Assembly (NCBI RefSeq): GCF_014202335.1 | Contig: NZ_JACHGP010000014.1 | Span: forward strand, 124,001 to 188,000 | Length of the DNA: 64,000 nucleotides | Source of the DNA: Mycobacterium sp. AZCC_0083 | Lineage (GTDB): Bacteria; Actinomycetota; Actinomycetes; Mycobacteriales; Mycobacteriaceae | Direction of reading: 5' to 3' | Shown: piece after piece, positions 32,470 to 40,287 of the stretch | Position numbering within the stretch: position 1 is the stretch's first letter | Layout: each line of letters begins with the position of its first letter | Position numbers and translations under genes: made by a program | The notes under the pieces: generated by a model | Databases searched by the model: none | The model's input: only the letters and a program-made list of their open reading frames with translations | What the model was told of the DNA's origin: nothing

Positions 32470-34296
32470 CTAACGTGACGGCTGCGGGACCGCGGCCAGT
32501 AATCGCTGCGTGTAGGGGTCCTGCGGGTCGGCGAACACCTGGTCGGCGTCGCCTTGCTCGACGATCGCGCCGTTGAACATCACGGCCACCCGGTGGGCGA
32601 GGTGCTTGACCACCGACAGGTCATGCGAGACGAACAGATACGACAACCCGAACTGCTGCTGTAAGTCGAGCAACAGGTTGATGATGCCGGCCTGAATCGA
32701 CACGTCGAGCGCGGAGACCGGCTCGTCGAGGGCAAGGATCTTGGGTTGCAGTGCCAGCGCACGTGCGATGCCGATGCGCTGCTTCTGCCCGCCGGAGAAC
32801 TCGGCCGGGTAGCGGCTGGCGTCCTCGCGACGCAACCCGACAACGCCGAGCAACTCGCCAATCCGGTCGTCGATGTGTGCCTTGCCGAAACCGTTGGCCG
32901 CCAAGGGCTCAGCGAGGACGTCGAACACCGGCAACCGGGGGTCGAGGGCGGCGACGGGGTCTTGGAACACCACCTGCAGGTCACCGCGCAACGCCCGCCT
33001 GCCCGCACGGTCGAGGCTCGCGACGTCGGCGCCGAGCACCTCGATGGTGCCGGACTGCGGGGCGGTCAGGTCCAGAATCTGGTGCAGAGTGGTCGACTTG
33101 CCAGAGCCGGATTCACCGACGATGCCCAACGTGTGGCCTTCGCGAAGCTCGAAGCTGACGCCGTCGACGGCGCGCACCTCGCCGATCTGGCGGCGCAGCA
33201 CCACGCCCTTGGTCAGCTTGTAGGTCTTGACCAGATCGGCGACCCGGATGACGACGGGGGCGTCGGGGTCGGCATCGACAGGGGGCGACTCGGTGGAGAC
33301 GCCGTAGACCTCTGCGGCGGTACGTCCGGCGACGTCGTCGGTGCGGATGCACGCCGCCGTGTGACCGGTCTCGACCTCGATGAGCGACGGCTCCTCGGTG
33401 CGGCACTCGTCGATGACCAGCGGGCAGCGCGGCGCGAACGGGCAGCCGGGCGGCAGTGCCGCCAGCGACGGGGGCGCGCCTGCGATCGGCACCAGCCGGG
33501 TACCTTGCGGGGCGTCCAGCCGGGGGACCGAGCCGAGAAGCCCTGCGGTGTAGGGCATTCGGCGGTCTCGGTAGAGTGTCTGCACCGGCGCGACCTCCAC
33601 CGCACGCCCGGCGTACATCACCTGCGCGCGGTCGGCGAATTCGGCCACGACGCCCAAGTCGTGCGTGATGATCAGCACGCCTGCGCCGGTGACGTCGCGA
33701 GCCGTCTTGAGCACTTCGAGGATCTGCGCCTGCACGGTGACGTCCAGCGCGGTCGTCGGCTCGTCACAGATGAGCAGGTCGGGGTCGTTGGCGATCGCGA
33801 TGGCGATGACGACGCGTTGGCGTTCACCGCCGGACAGTTCGTGCGGGAACGAGCGGGCCCGCCGGTCCGGCTGGGCGATGCCGACCAGCTCGAGGAGTTC
33901 GACGGCGCGCGCACGGGCGGCCGCCCGGCCGATGCCCCGCTGGTGGGTCTGCAAGGACTCCGCGATCTGGTCGCCGACGGTGTACACCGGGGTGAGCGCC
34001 GACATCGGATCCTGGAAGACGGTGCCGATCTTCTTGCCTCGGATGCGCGACATCTGCGCATCGTCGAGGCCGATGAGTTGCTCGCCGTCCAGGCGCACCG
34101 ACCCGGACACCTCGGCGTGCGGGGGCAACAGCCCGATCACCGCCATCGCCGAGGCCGACTTGCCCGAGCCGGACTCGCCGACCACCGCGACCACCTCGCC
34201 CGCGTCGACGCGCAGGTTCAGCCCGCGCACCGCGGTTACTTCCTCGGCGTCGGTGGCGAACGTGACCGCGAGGTCGGTCACCTCGAGCAGGCTCAT
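32470..34296 (-). CDS. oppD: Oligopeptide ABC transporter ATP-binding protein, two fused ATPase domains
   Basis: 608 residues from ATG. The first ATPase domain has Walker A GESGSGKSA (residues 40-48), signature ELSGGERQRVVIAIAI and Walker B LLICDEPTTALD. The oligopeptide-specific tail GCPFAPRCPLVIDEC, which in relatives binds an iron-sulfur cluster, follows. After a linker the second domain has GESGSGKSTTLHQ, EFSGGQKQRIGIARAL and ILALDEPVSALD. Both domains look active. OppD and OppF are thus fused, as in Rv1281c. The start is fixed by GAGGAAA six bases upstream, which lies inside the small frame at 34293-34325 whose stop overlaps this ATG. Confidence 0.93.
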   Translation of the reverse strand: MSLLEVTDLAVTFATDAEEVTAVRGLNLRVDAGEVVAVVGESGSGKSASAMAVIGLLPPHAEVSGSVRLDGEQLIGLDDAQMSRIRGKKIGTVFQDPMSALTPVYTVGDQIAESLQTHQRGIGRAAARARAVELLELVGIAQPDRRARSFPHELSGGERQRVVIAIAIANDPDLLICDEPTTALDVTVQAQILEVLKTARDVTGAGVLIITHDLGVVAEFADRAQVMYAGRAVEVAPVQTLYRDRRMPYTAGLLGSVPRLDAPQGTRLVPIAGAPPSLAALPPGCPFAPRCPLVIDECRTEEPSLIEVETGHTAACIRTDDVAGRTAAEVYGVSTESPPVDADPDAPVVIRVADLVKTYKLTKGVVLRRQIGEVRAVDGVSFELREGHTLGIVGESGSGKSTTLHQILDLTAPQSGTIEVLGADVASLDRAGRRALRGDLQVVFQDPVAALDPRLPVFDVLAEPLAANGFGKAHIDDRIGELLGVVGLRREDASRYPAEFSGGQKQRIGIARALALQPKILALDEPVSALDVSIQAGIINLLLDLQQQFGLSYLFVSHDLSVVKHLAHRVAVMFNGAIVEQGDADQVFADPQDPYTQRLLAAVPQPSR

Positions 34297-34325
34297 GACA
34301 GTTTCCTCTTCGCGCAAGCGCTCAT
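34293..34325 (-). CDS. Putative 10-codon ORF MSACAKRKLS between oppC and oppD
   Basis: ATG overlaps the oppC stop as ATGA (34322-34325) and its TGA overlaps the oppD start as ATGA (34293-34296). The peptide would be MSACAKRKLS. The first 20 bases of the element (complement of 34307-34326) are identical to a segment between cysD and cysNC at 54594-54613, where the frame reads MSACAKKRKHS. The element also supplies the ribosome-binding sequence of oppD. It may be a real mini-cistron or only a conserved nucleotide signal; nothing here proves translation. Confidence 0.45.
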   Translation of the reverse strand: MSACAKRKLS

Positions 34326-35257
34326 CGGCGGTTAGACCGCTTTCGCGGCTTGCGGCTGTCCGGGTCCAGCGCATCGCGCAGGCCGTCGCCGATCAGGTTG
34401 GCGCACAACACGATCAGCACCAGAACGCCGGCGGGGAACAGGAACACCCAGGGGAACGTCGTCGCCGAGTTGGTGCCGTCCGCGATCAGCGTGCCAAGGG
34501 AGACGTCGGGTGGCTGCACGCCGAATCCGAGGAAGCTCAATCCGGTTTCGGCCAGAATCGCCACGCCCACGTTGAGCGCGGTGTCGATGATCAGGATCGA
34601 CGCCACGTTGGGCACGATGTGACGGGCGATGATCCTGGTGTTGCTGACGCCCATGTACCTTGCCGCCGTGACGAATTCGCGTTCACGCAGGCTCATCGTC
34701 AAGCCGCGGACGATGCGTGCGCTGATCATCCAGCTGAACCCGGCAAGCAGCAGGATGAGCCACAAGACGGTGCCGGACTCCCTGGTGCGTGGCGTGACGA
34801 TCGCGATCAGGATGAAGCTTGGCACCACCAAGAGCAGGTCCACCACCCACATCAACGTGCGGTCGCGCCAGCCGCCGAAGAAACCGGCGATGGAGCCGAC
34901 CGTCGCGGCGATGATCGTTGAGATGAACGCGACGCACACGCCGATCAGCATCGACTTCTGCATCCCGCGCAGCGTCTGAGCCAGCAGGTCCTGGCCCAGC
35001 GAGTTGGTGCCGAACCAGTGGTTGAGCGTGGGGGGCTGCTGCAACGCGTAGTAGTCGAGGTCGGTGTAGCCGTAGGGCAGGAACGGCGGCAGTGCGTAGC
35101 ACCCGATGAACAGCAGCGCCAGTATCGCGAGCGACACCACGCCCGGCCGGTTGCGCAGGAATCGTCGCAGCACCAGCGTTCGGCGCGACGCGAATTGGTG
35201 AGCGTCGAGGCCGGACTTCGCCGTCGACGCGGATTCGGTGGTGATCGGCTCGTTCAC
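34322..35257 (-). CDS. oppC: Oligopeptide ABC transporter permease (OppC/DppC type)
   Basis: 311 residues from a GTG overlapping the oppB stop (GTGA, 35254-35257). An N-terminal cytoplasmic stretch of about 35 residues precedes the first membrane helix GVVSLAILALLFIGCYALP, then LNHWFGTNSLGQDLLAQTLRG, the OppC N-terminal signature. The coupling loop is FVTAARYMGVSNTRIIARHIVPNV, followed by ETGLSFLGFGVQPPDVSLG. It forms the membrane channel with OppB. It is followed by the MSACAK mini-frame and oppD. Confidence 0.93.
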   Translation of the reverse strand: MNEPITTESASTAKSGLDAHQFASRRTLVLRRFLRNRPGVVSLAILALLFIGCYALPPFLPYGYTDLDYYALQQPPTLNHWFGTNSLGQDLLAQTLRGMQKSMLIGVCVAFISTIIAATVGSIAGFFGGWRDRTLMWVVDLLLVVPSFILIAIVTPRTRESGTVLWLILLLAGFSWMISARIVRGLTMSLREREFVTAARYMGVSNTRIIARHIVPNVASILIIDTALNVGVAILAETGLSFLGFGVQPPDVSLGTLIADGTNSATTFPWVFLFPAGVLVLIVLCANLIGDGLRDALDPDSRKPRKRSNRR

Positions 35258-36231
35258 GACACCCGCACCCTCGGATCCAGCGCCGCGTAGATCACGTCGG
35301 ACAGCAGTCCGGCCAGCAGGATGGTGGCCCCGGAGAACACCGTGATCGCGGCGACGATGTTGGTGTCCTGGGTGGCGATGCCCTGCACCACCCACTCGCC
35401 CATGCCGTGCCATCCGAAGATCTTCTCGGTGAACACCGCACCGGTGACGAGGCCGCTGACGCCGTAGGCGAACAGGGTCGCCATCGGGATCAGGGCGGTG
35501 CGTAGCCCGTGTTTGAACAAGGCCTGTCGCCGCGTCAGGCCCTTGGCGCGGGCGGTGCGGATGAAGTCTTGGCCGAGCACGTCGAGCATCGCGTTGCGCT
35601 GGTAGCGGCTGAACCCGGCAATCGAGCCGAGCGCCAGCGTGAACGTCGGCAGCACCAGATGCTGCAGGCGGTCGACGAACTGATCCCACGCTCCGCCCAC
35701 CGCGTCGGACGATGTCTCGCCGGTGTACTCGAACAGCTGCACCCCCAGCACCGTGTTGACCTTCAGCGCGCCGAGGATCAACAGGTTGGCCACCACGAAG
35801 GTGGGCGTGCTGAGCACCAGCAGGGACAGCACCGTGATGACACGGTCGGAGAGCCGGTACTGGCGGATCGCACCCCACGCGCCGATCACGACGCCGAGGA
35901 TGGTGCCCAGCAGGGAGCCGATGATCACCAGGCGCAGGCTCACGCCGATGCGTCGCCACAGTTCCTCGGAGACCGGTTGGCCGGTCACCGTGGTGCCGAA
36001 GTCACCGTGGATCGCGTCCGATGCCCATTGCACGTACCGAATCGGGATGGGCTTGTCGAGATTCAGTTCGGCTGCCTTCGCGTCGATGGTCGACTGGGGC
36101 GGCCGAGGGTTGCGCTGCAAGAGGCTGTCGAGCGGTTCGAAGGTCAGTGAGGTGAGGCTGAACGTGAGAAACGACGCCAGCGCCAGCAGCACGACGTAGT
36201 TGAGCAACCGGCGGGCCAGGAAACGCGTCAC
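35254..36231 (-). CDS. oppB: Oligopeptide ABC transporter permease (OppB/DppB type)
   Basis: 325 residues from GTG. Starts with the first membrane helix LLNYVVLLALASFLTFSLTSL. The periplasmic stretch with DKPIPIRYVQWASDAIHGDFGTTV is typical of DppB. The coupling loop is FIRTARAKGLTRRQALFKHGLRTALIP, and GAVFTEKIFGWHGMGEWVVQGI is the family C-terminal signature. It is the first gene of the leftward opp operon; the 185-base gap upstream should hold the promoter, though none was recognised. Confidence 0.93.
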   Translation of the reverse strand: MTRFLARRLLNYVVLLALASFLTFSLTSLTFEPLDSLLQRNPRPPQSTIDAKAAELNLDKPIPIRYVQWASDAIHGDFGTTVTGQPVSEELWRRIGVSLRLVIIGSLLGTILGVVIGAWGAIRQYRLSDRVITVLSLLVLSTPTFVVANLLILGALKVNTVLGVQLFEYTGETSSDAVGGAWDQFVDRLQHLVLPTFTLALGSIAGFSRYQRNAMLDVLGQDFIRTARAKGLTRRQALFKHGLRTALIPMATLFAYGVSGLVTGAVFTEKIFGWHGMGEWVVQGIATQDTNIVAAITVFSGATILLAGLLSDVIYAALDPRVRVS

Positions 36232-36416
36232 GTCGCGCCCGCCGGATTCCGCATGGGCACAGGGTAGGAGATCTGTGACGGGACGGCTGTGAGGTGGTGT
36301 TTTGGGCGCGGCGAGCGCGTAGCCAACTCTTACCTCAAGACCAGCGTCCTCACAGTCGAGGGGCGTTCACTCGATACCCAGATCCAATGACCCATTCCCC
36401 GACTCGAGGATTTGAG

Positions 36417-36671
36417 ATGAGTTCGATCAATCGAAGGAACGTCAAGGTATTCGCCGCGATCATCGGCGGCAGCGCCGTCGTGGCTCTCGGTGGCATGAAC
36501 GCCGCATTCGCGCAGGAACACGCTGGTCAGGACATGGCGAAGAGCAGCACGATGACCGTCGGCGCGACCAGCACCGAGACGACGCCGCCCACCGCACCCG
36601 CCGTCGCTGAGGCGTCGCCGTCGATCAAGGGTCCCGCGCCGCTGCCATCGGAGGAGGTCGGCCTGCCGTAG
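36417..36671 (+). CDS. Small exported protein, Thr/Pro/Ala-rich, unknown function
   Basis: 84 residues from ATG, with GAGGA six bases upstream. A signal peptide is clear: basic SSINRRNVK, hydrophobic core VFAAIIGGSAVVALGGMNAAF, probable cleavage after AFA. The mature part is about 55 residues, acidic and rich in Thr, Pro and Ala (TETTPPTAPAVAEASPS), with no Cys and probably disordered. A second protein of the same style follows at 36795. Such short exported proteins are common in mycobacteria. No domain is recognised. Confidence 0.7.
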   Translation: MSSINRRNVKVFAAIIGGSAVVALGGMNAAFAQEHAGQDMAKSSTMTVGATSTETTPPTAPAVAEASPSIKGPAPLPSEEVGLP

Positions 36672-36684
36672 GCATCGACTAGCG

Positions 36685-36700
36685 GCAGGATCCTTCCTGC
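36685..36700 (+). terminator. Weak hairpin after the small exported protein gene
   Basis: GCAGGA and TCCTGC form a 6-base stem with a TCCT loop, followed by GTTTGTTCT. It is 14 bases after the stop at 36671. The stem is short, so it may be only an attenuator or chance. Confidence 0.35.
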
Positions 36701-36794
36701 GTTTGTTCTCCACCCGATTCGGTTACCCATCGGATGGAGGGGTTCCGTTTGCCCCTTCGTTGCCGACGTGAGATCGAATTGGGAGTGATCAGAG

Positions 36795-37040
36795 GTGAAT
36801 TCCACCAGGTTGAAGTTGATGTCTGCGGCCGCGGGTGCCGGTGCGGTCGTCGGCATGGGTGCGTTGACGGTGGCCCTCGGGGCCGTCCACGGGCCGTCCG
36901 ACACCGTCGTATCCGACACGCCTTCGGCGACTCTCGGGGAAACCGCCACCACCACGACGACGGCCCCGTCGGCGCCGCAGACACCGGTCGCAACCCCGCC
37001 GGTGACGGCGACGACGCCCGAGGGCTTCGCGACCCCGTAA
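36795..37040 (+). CDS. Second small exported protein, Thr-rich, unknown function
   Basis: 81 residues from GTG. Basic start NSTRLK, hydrophobic stretch LMSAAAGAGAVVGMGALTVALG, then a Thr/Pro-rich tail (TATTTTTAPSAPQTPVATPP) ending EGFATP. No Cys. It could be cleaved, or stay anchored by its single hydrophobic segment. It resembles the neighbour at 36417 in size, layout and composition, though not closely in sequence. The stop is 18 bases from the end of the convergent DUF5666 gene. Confidence 0.65.
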   Translation: MNSTRLKLMSAAAGAGAVVGMGALTVALGAVHGPSDTVVSDTPSATLGETATTTTTAPSAPQTPVATPPVTATTPEGFATP

Positions 37041-37058
37041 GCCACTCATATTGCGGGG

Positions 37059-37553
37059 TCAGCGCGGCTGGGCTTGGCCTCGCTGCCCCGTGATGCTCGG
37101 TTCACCGATCCCGGTGACCGTCGCCGTCTGTCCCGTGCGGGTGGCCTCGATCGTCACCTCGTCGCCGACGGCGAAGGGCGGGGTGGCGGCAACACCAGCA
37201 GTTGCAATCACATAGGTCTCGCTGTACCCGTCGTCGCTGCGCGCGGTGACGGAGGTGGGCGATATGGCGGTGACACGGCCCGTCTGGGAGATCTTCGTGT
37301 TGAACCCGCCGGTCCCGTTGGCCACCACGTACTCGCCGTGCAGCGAAGCGGAATCCGGCGCCGCCGCTCTCATCGCGTCGTCGCGCGGTGGCCCGGCGTT
37401 ACGATCGCCAAAGGTCGTGGCCCCGCCTGTGTGCGTGCCCATCATGCGCGGGCCGTCATCGGTGGCGGCGTACACCGCGGCTCCGCCGACACCGGCGATG
37501 ACGGCTGCGACGCCGACGGCGACCGCGGTTCCACGCAGGTTCCAGGTGTCCAT
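37059..37553 (-). CDS. Exported DUF5666 domain protein
   Basis: 164 residues from ATG. The N-terminal hydrophobic segment TAVAVGVAAVIAGVGGAAVYAA can serve as signal or anchor. The C-terminal half (ISQTGRVTAISPTSVTARSDDGYSETYVI...VGDEVTIEATRTGQTATVTGI) is a small beta-barrel of the DUF5666 pattern. Function is unknown. It is divergent from the response-regulator gene; the 133-base gap between them holds both promoters, and a TAGAAT at 37639-37644 is a plausible -10 for the regulator. Confidence 0.75.
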   Translation of the reverse strand: MDTWNLRGTAVAVGVAAVIAGVGGAAVYAATDDGPRMMGTHTGGATTFGDRNAGPPRDDAMRAAAPDSASLHGEYVVANGTGGFNTKISQTGRVTAISPTSVTARSDDGYSETYVIATAGVAATPPFAVGDEVTIEATRTGQTATVTGIGEPSITGQRGQAQPR

Positions 37554-37686
37554 GGGAACACTGTGCGGGTTTTACTCGTGTGTCGGCTGTGCGCCGAATC
37601 TGCCGACGATGTGTATGTCGGGCTTCACAGCTCGCGCATAGAATCACCACAGCACCTGCCTATCGGGTGCGCGAATACTGGGAGTC

Positions 37687-38454
37687 GTGACCACCGCGAA
37701 CGGATCAGTCCATGACAGGGATACCGACAAGGATCCCGCGCGCGTCGTGATGCGCCGGGCGGATGGAAAGCCGATCAACGTGCTCGTCGTCGACGACGAG
37801 CCGGTGTTGGCCGAGCTGGTCTCCATGGCGTTGCGCTATGAGGGCTGGGACATCGCCACCGCAGGCGACGGCGCGACGGCGATCTCGCTGGCCCGAGACA
37901 ATCCGCCCGACGTCGTCGTGCTCGATGTCATGCTGCCCGACATGAGCGGCCTCGACGTCCTGCACCGGCTGCGCGAGCAGATCCCCGGGCTGCCGCTGCT
38001 GCTGCTGACCGCGAAGGACTCGGTCGAGGATCGCATCGCCGGACTGACCGCGGGCGGGGACGACTACGTGACCAAGCCGTTCAGCATCGAGGAAGTGGTG
38101 CTGCGGTTGCGAGCCCTGCTGCGGCGCACCGGCGTGGCGAACGAAGCGGGTGGCGCGCAGATCGTCGTCGGGGACCTGGTGCTCGACGAGGACAGTCACG
38201 AGGTCACCCGCGCCGGTGAACCCATCACGCTGACCGCCACCGAGTTCGAACTGTTGCGGTTCATGATGCGCAATTCCAAGCGCGTCTTGAGCAAGGTGCA
38301 GATCCTGGACCGGGTGTGGAGTTATGACTTCGGCGGCCGGTCCAACATCGTCGAGCTGTACGTGTCGTACCTGCGGAAGAAGATCGACAGTGGACGCGAG
38401 CCGATGATCCACACGTTGCGAGGCGCAGGGTACGTCCTCAAGCCGGCTCGCTGA
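37687..38454 (+). CDS. Two-component response regulator, OmpR/PhoB family
   Basis: 255 residues from GTG. The receiver domain starts at INVLVVDDEPVLAEL; the phosphorylation site is Asp80 in VVLDVMLPDMSG, and the switch Lys lies in DDYVTKPFS. The winged-helix DNA-binding domain ends the protein (LTATEFELLRFMMRNSKRVLSKVQILDRVW...IVELYVSYLRKKID...LRGAGYVLKPAR). It resembles mycobacterial TrcR/PrrA-type regulators, but paralogy makes a symbol unsafe. The partner kinase starts 38 bases after its stop. Likely targets are the envelope glycosyltransferase genes just downstream. Confidence 0.95.
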   Translation: MTTANGSVHDRDTDKDPARVVMRRADGKPINVLVVDDEPVLAELVSMALRYEGWDIATAGDGATAISLARDNPPDVVVLDVMLPDMSGLDVLHRLREQIPGLPLLLLTAKDSVEDRIAGLTAGGDDYVTKPFSIEEVVLRLRALLRRTGVANEAGGAQIVVGDLVLDEDSHEVTRAGEPITLTATEFELLRFMMRNSKRVLSKVQILDRVWSYDFGGRSNIVELYVSYLRKKIDSGREPMIHTLRGAGYVLKPAR

Positions 38455-38495
38455 GCCGGAGGCGAACATTGGACGCTGAGCCGGAGGCGAACATG
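38449..38495 (+). repeat. 25-base tandem duplication covering the ribosome-binding region of the kinase gene
   Basis: CGCTGAGCCGGAGGCGAACA occurs at 38449-38468 and 38474-38493, followed by TTG in the first copy and TG in the second. The first copy contains the response-regulator stop codon and offers a TTG start at 38469. The second offers the ATG at 38493 with the same GGAGG. The kinase may thus have two starts, eight codons apart. Confidence 0.85.
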
Positions 38496-40265
38496 TCGCG
38501 CACCAAGTTCTGGTTGCCGCGCACGTGGTCGCTGCGGGTTCGGCTGCTGGTCACCCAGGTCGTGCTGCTTGCCACCGTATGTGCGTGCATCGGCGGTGCC
38601 ACCGACTTCGCGCTTCAGCGCTTCCTGTCGCATCAGCTCGACGATCAGTTGGTCGAGGCCGGCAGGCGCTCGACCGCCATCTTCGATGGTCCGCCACCCA
38701 TGTTCGGTGGGCCAACGGTCATTCTGGGGCGACGCGACGGCTCCGAACCGCACATGTATCCGGGTCCGCCGGATGGTCTCGGTCTGCCAGAAGGCCCCGG
38801 TCCACCCATGGAGCCCGGCCCACCGATGGAGCCCGGCGATCGCGATCCGCAGCATCATCCCCTGCCGCCCGGCGTCCCCGGCCCACTACCGGGACCCATG
38901 TACCGGGAGCTGTTCGACCCGGAGTCCGGCCCTGGCCCCGGATTCTTGAACGCTCCTGGCCAGGCCGCCCGAACGGTGGGCGCCGTCGTCGAGCGGGACG
39001 GTTCGGTGGACGCCGGGGTGATCACCGCCGACGGTGGCCGGTCCTCGGTGAGTGCCGCGGCCAATGCGCAGCTGGCGAAAGTCGAGCCGAATCGGAAGCC
39101 GCAGACCGTCGTGCTGGATGGTCTCGGCCGCTACAAGGTGATCGGAATGCACGCTCGGCACGGCGGGCAGACGATCGTGACCGGTCTGCCGACCGCCGCC
39201 GTGGACAACACCCTGCTGTGGGTTGTCGGCATGTTCTGCGTCATCGCCGTGCTGGCTCTGGTTGGCGCGACCATTGCGGGCGTCTGGATCATTCGTCGCC
39301 AATTGGCTCCGCTTTCAAGGGTTTCCGCTGCGGCCCGCGAGGTCGCCGACCTCGAGCTGGACAAGGGCGAGGTGCGTCTGCCGACGCTGATCGTGAGCGT
39401 CGACCCGGAGAGTCGCCACACCGAGATCGGCCAGCTCGGTTCCGCGTTGAACCGGATGCTGGACCGCATCGCGGGGGCCATGTCGGTCCGGCACGCCAGC
39501 GAAACCAGGGTGCGGCAGTTCGTCGCCGACGCCAGCCACGAGTTGCGCACGCCGCTGGCGGCGATTCGCGGCTACACCGAGCTTGCACAGCGCAAGCGCG
39601 CCCAACTCCCGGACGACGTCGCCCACGCGATGAGCCGGGTCGAGTCGGAGACCGGACGGATGACGCAGTTGGTCGAGGACATGCTGCTGCTCGCACGGCT
39701 GGATGACGGTCGTCCGTTGATCCGCGAAACCGTCGACCTGTCCCGGTTGGTCGTCGACACCGTCAGCGACGCGCACATCGCCGGTCCAGGGCATAAGTGG
39801 TCGCTCGATCTGCCCGACGAGCCGGTGTTGCTGGTCGGTGACGATGCGCGGTTGCACCAGGTGCTTGGGAACCTGCTGGCCAACGCCAGGACGCATACCC
39901 CCGTCGGGACGTCGGTGACGACATCACTCGGGCGTGACGACACCGGTGCGGTGGTGCTGTCGGTCGCCGACGACGGTCCTGGCATTCCATCGACGCTGCA
40001 GCCGGAGGTCTTCGAACGGTTCGCGCGTGGGGATTCGTCCCGGTCGCGGCCCGGAGCCGCCCCGGCGGCGACATTCGGCCCCGGAGCTCCGACGGCGTCC
40101 GGTCAGAGCGGGAGCACCGGTCTCGGGCTGGCCATCGTGGCAGCAGTGGTCAAGGCGCACGACGGCACGATCGACGTCAAGAGTCGGCCCGGCAGTACTG
40201 AATTCGTGGTCCGGCTCCCGGGCAGTTCACAGACGACCCACAGCGCGGGCAAATCGGACGCCTAG
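38493..40265 (+). CDS. Two-component sensor histidine kinase with Pro/Gly-rich extracellular loop
   Basis: 590 residues from ATG (TTG at 38469 would add eight). Membrane helices at about residues 14-36 (LLVTQVVLLATVCACIGGAT) and 240-265 flank an extracellular domain. That domain begins with an unusual Pro/Gly/Met-rich segment with His (GPPMEPGPPMEPGDRDPQHH). HAMP follows, then the phosphoacceptor His349 in VADASHELRTPLAAIRGY, N box in LGNLLANARTHTPVG, G1 VADDGPGIP and G2 GLGLAIVAAVV. The catalytic core is complete. The loop composition suggests sensing of metals, cationic peptides or cell-wall contact; this is inference. It is transcribed with the response regulator. Confidence 0.93.
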   Translation: MSRTKFWLPRTWSLRVRLLVTQVVLLATVCACIGGATDFALQRFLSHQLDDQLVEAGRRSTAIFDGPPPMFGGPTVILGRRDGSEPHMYPGPPDGLGLPEGPGPPMEPGPPMEPGDRDPQHHPLPPGVPGPLPGPMYRELFDPESGPGPGFLNAPGQAARTVGAVVERDGSVDAGVITADGGRSSVSAAANAQLAKVEPNRKPQTVVLDGLGRYKVIGMHARHGGQTIVTGLPTAAVDNTLLWVVGMFCVIAVLALVGATIAGVWIIRRQLAPLSRVSAAAREVADLELDKGEVRLPTLIVSVDPESRHTEIGQLGSALNRMLDRIAGAMSVRHASETRVRQFVADASHELRTPLAAIRGYTELAQRKRAQLPDDVAHAMSRVESETGRMTQLVEDMLLLARLDDGRPLIRETVDLSRLVVDTVSDAHIAGPGHKWSLDLPDEPVLLVGDDARLHQVLGNLLANARTHTPVGTSVTTSLGRDDTGAVVLSVADDGPGIPSTLQPEVFERFARGDSSRSRPGAAPAATFGPGAPTASGQSGSTGLGLAIVAAVVKAHDGTIDVKSRPGSTEFVVRLPGSSQTTHSAGKSDA

Positions 40266-40287
40266 CCAGGTCCGTGAGAATCAACCG

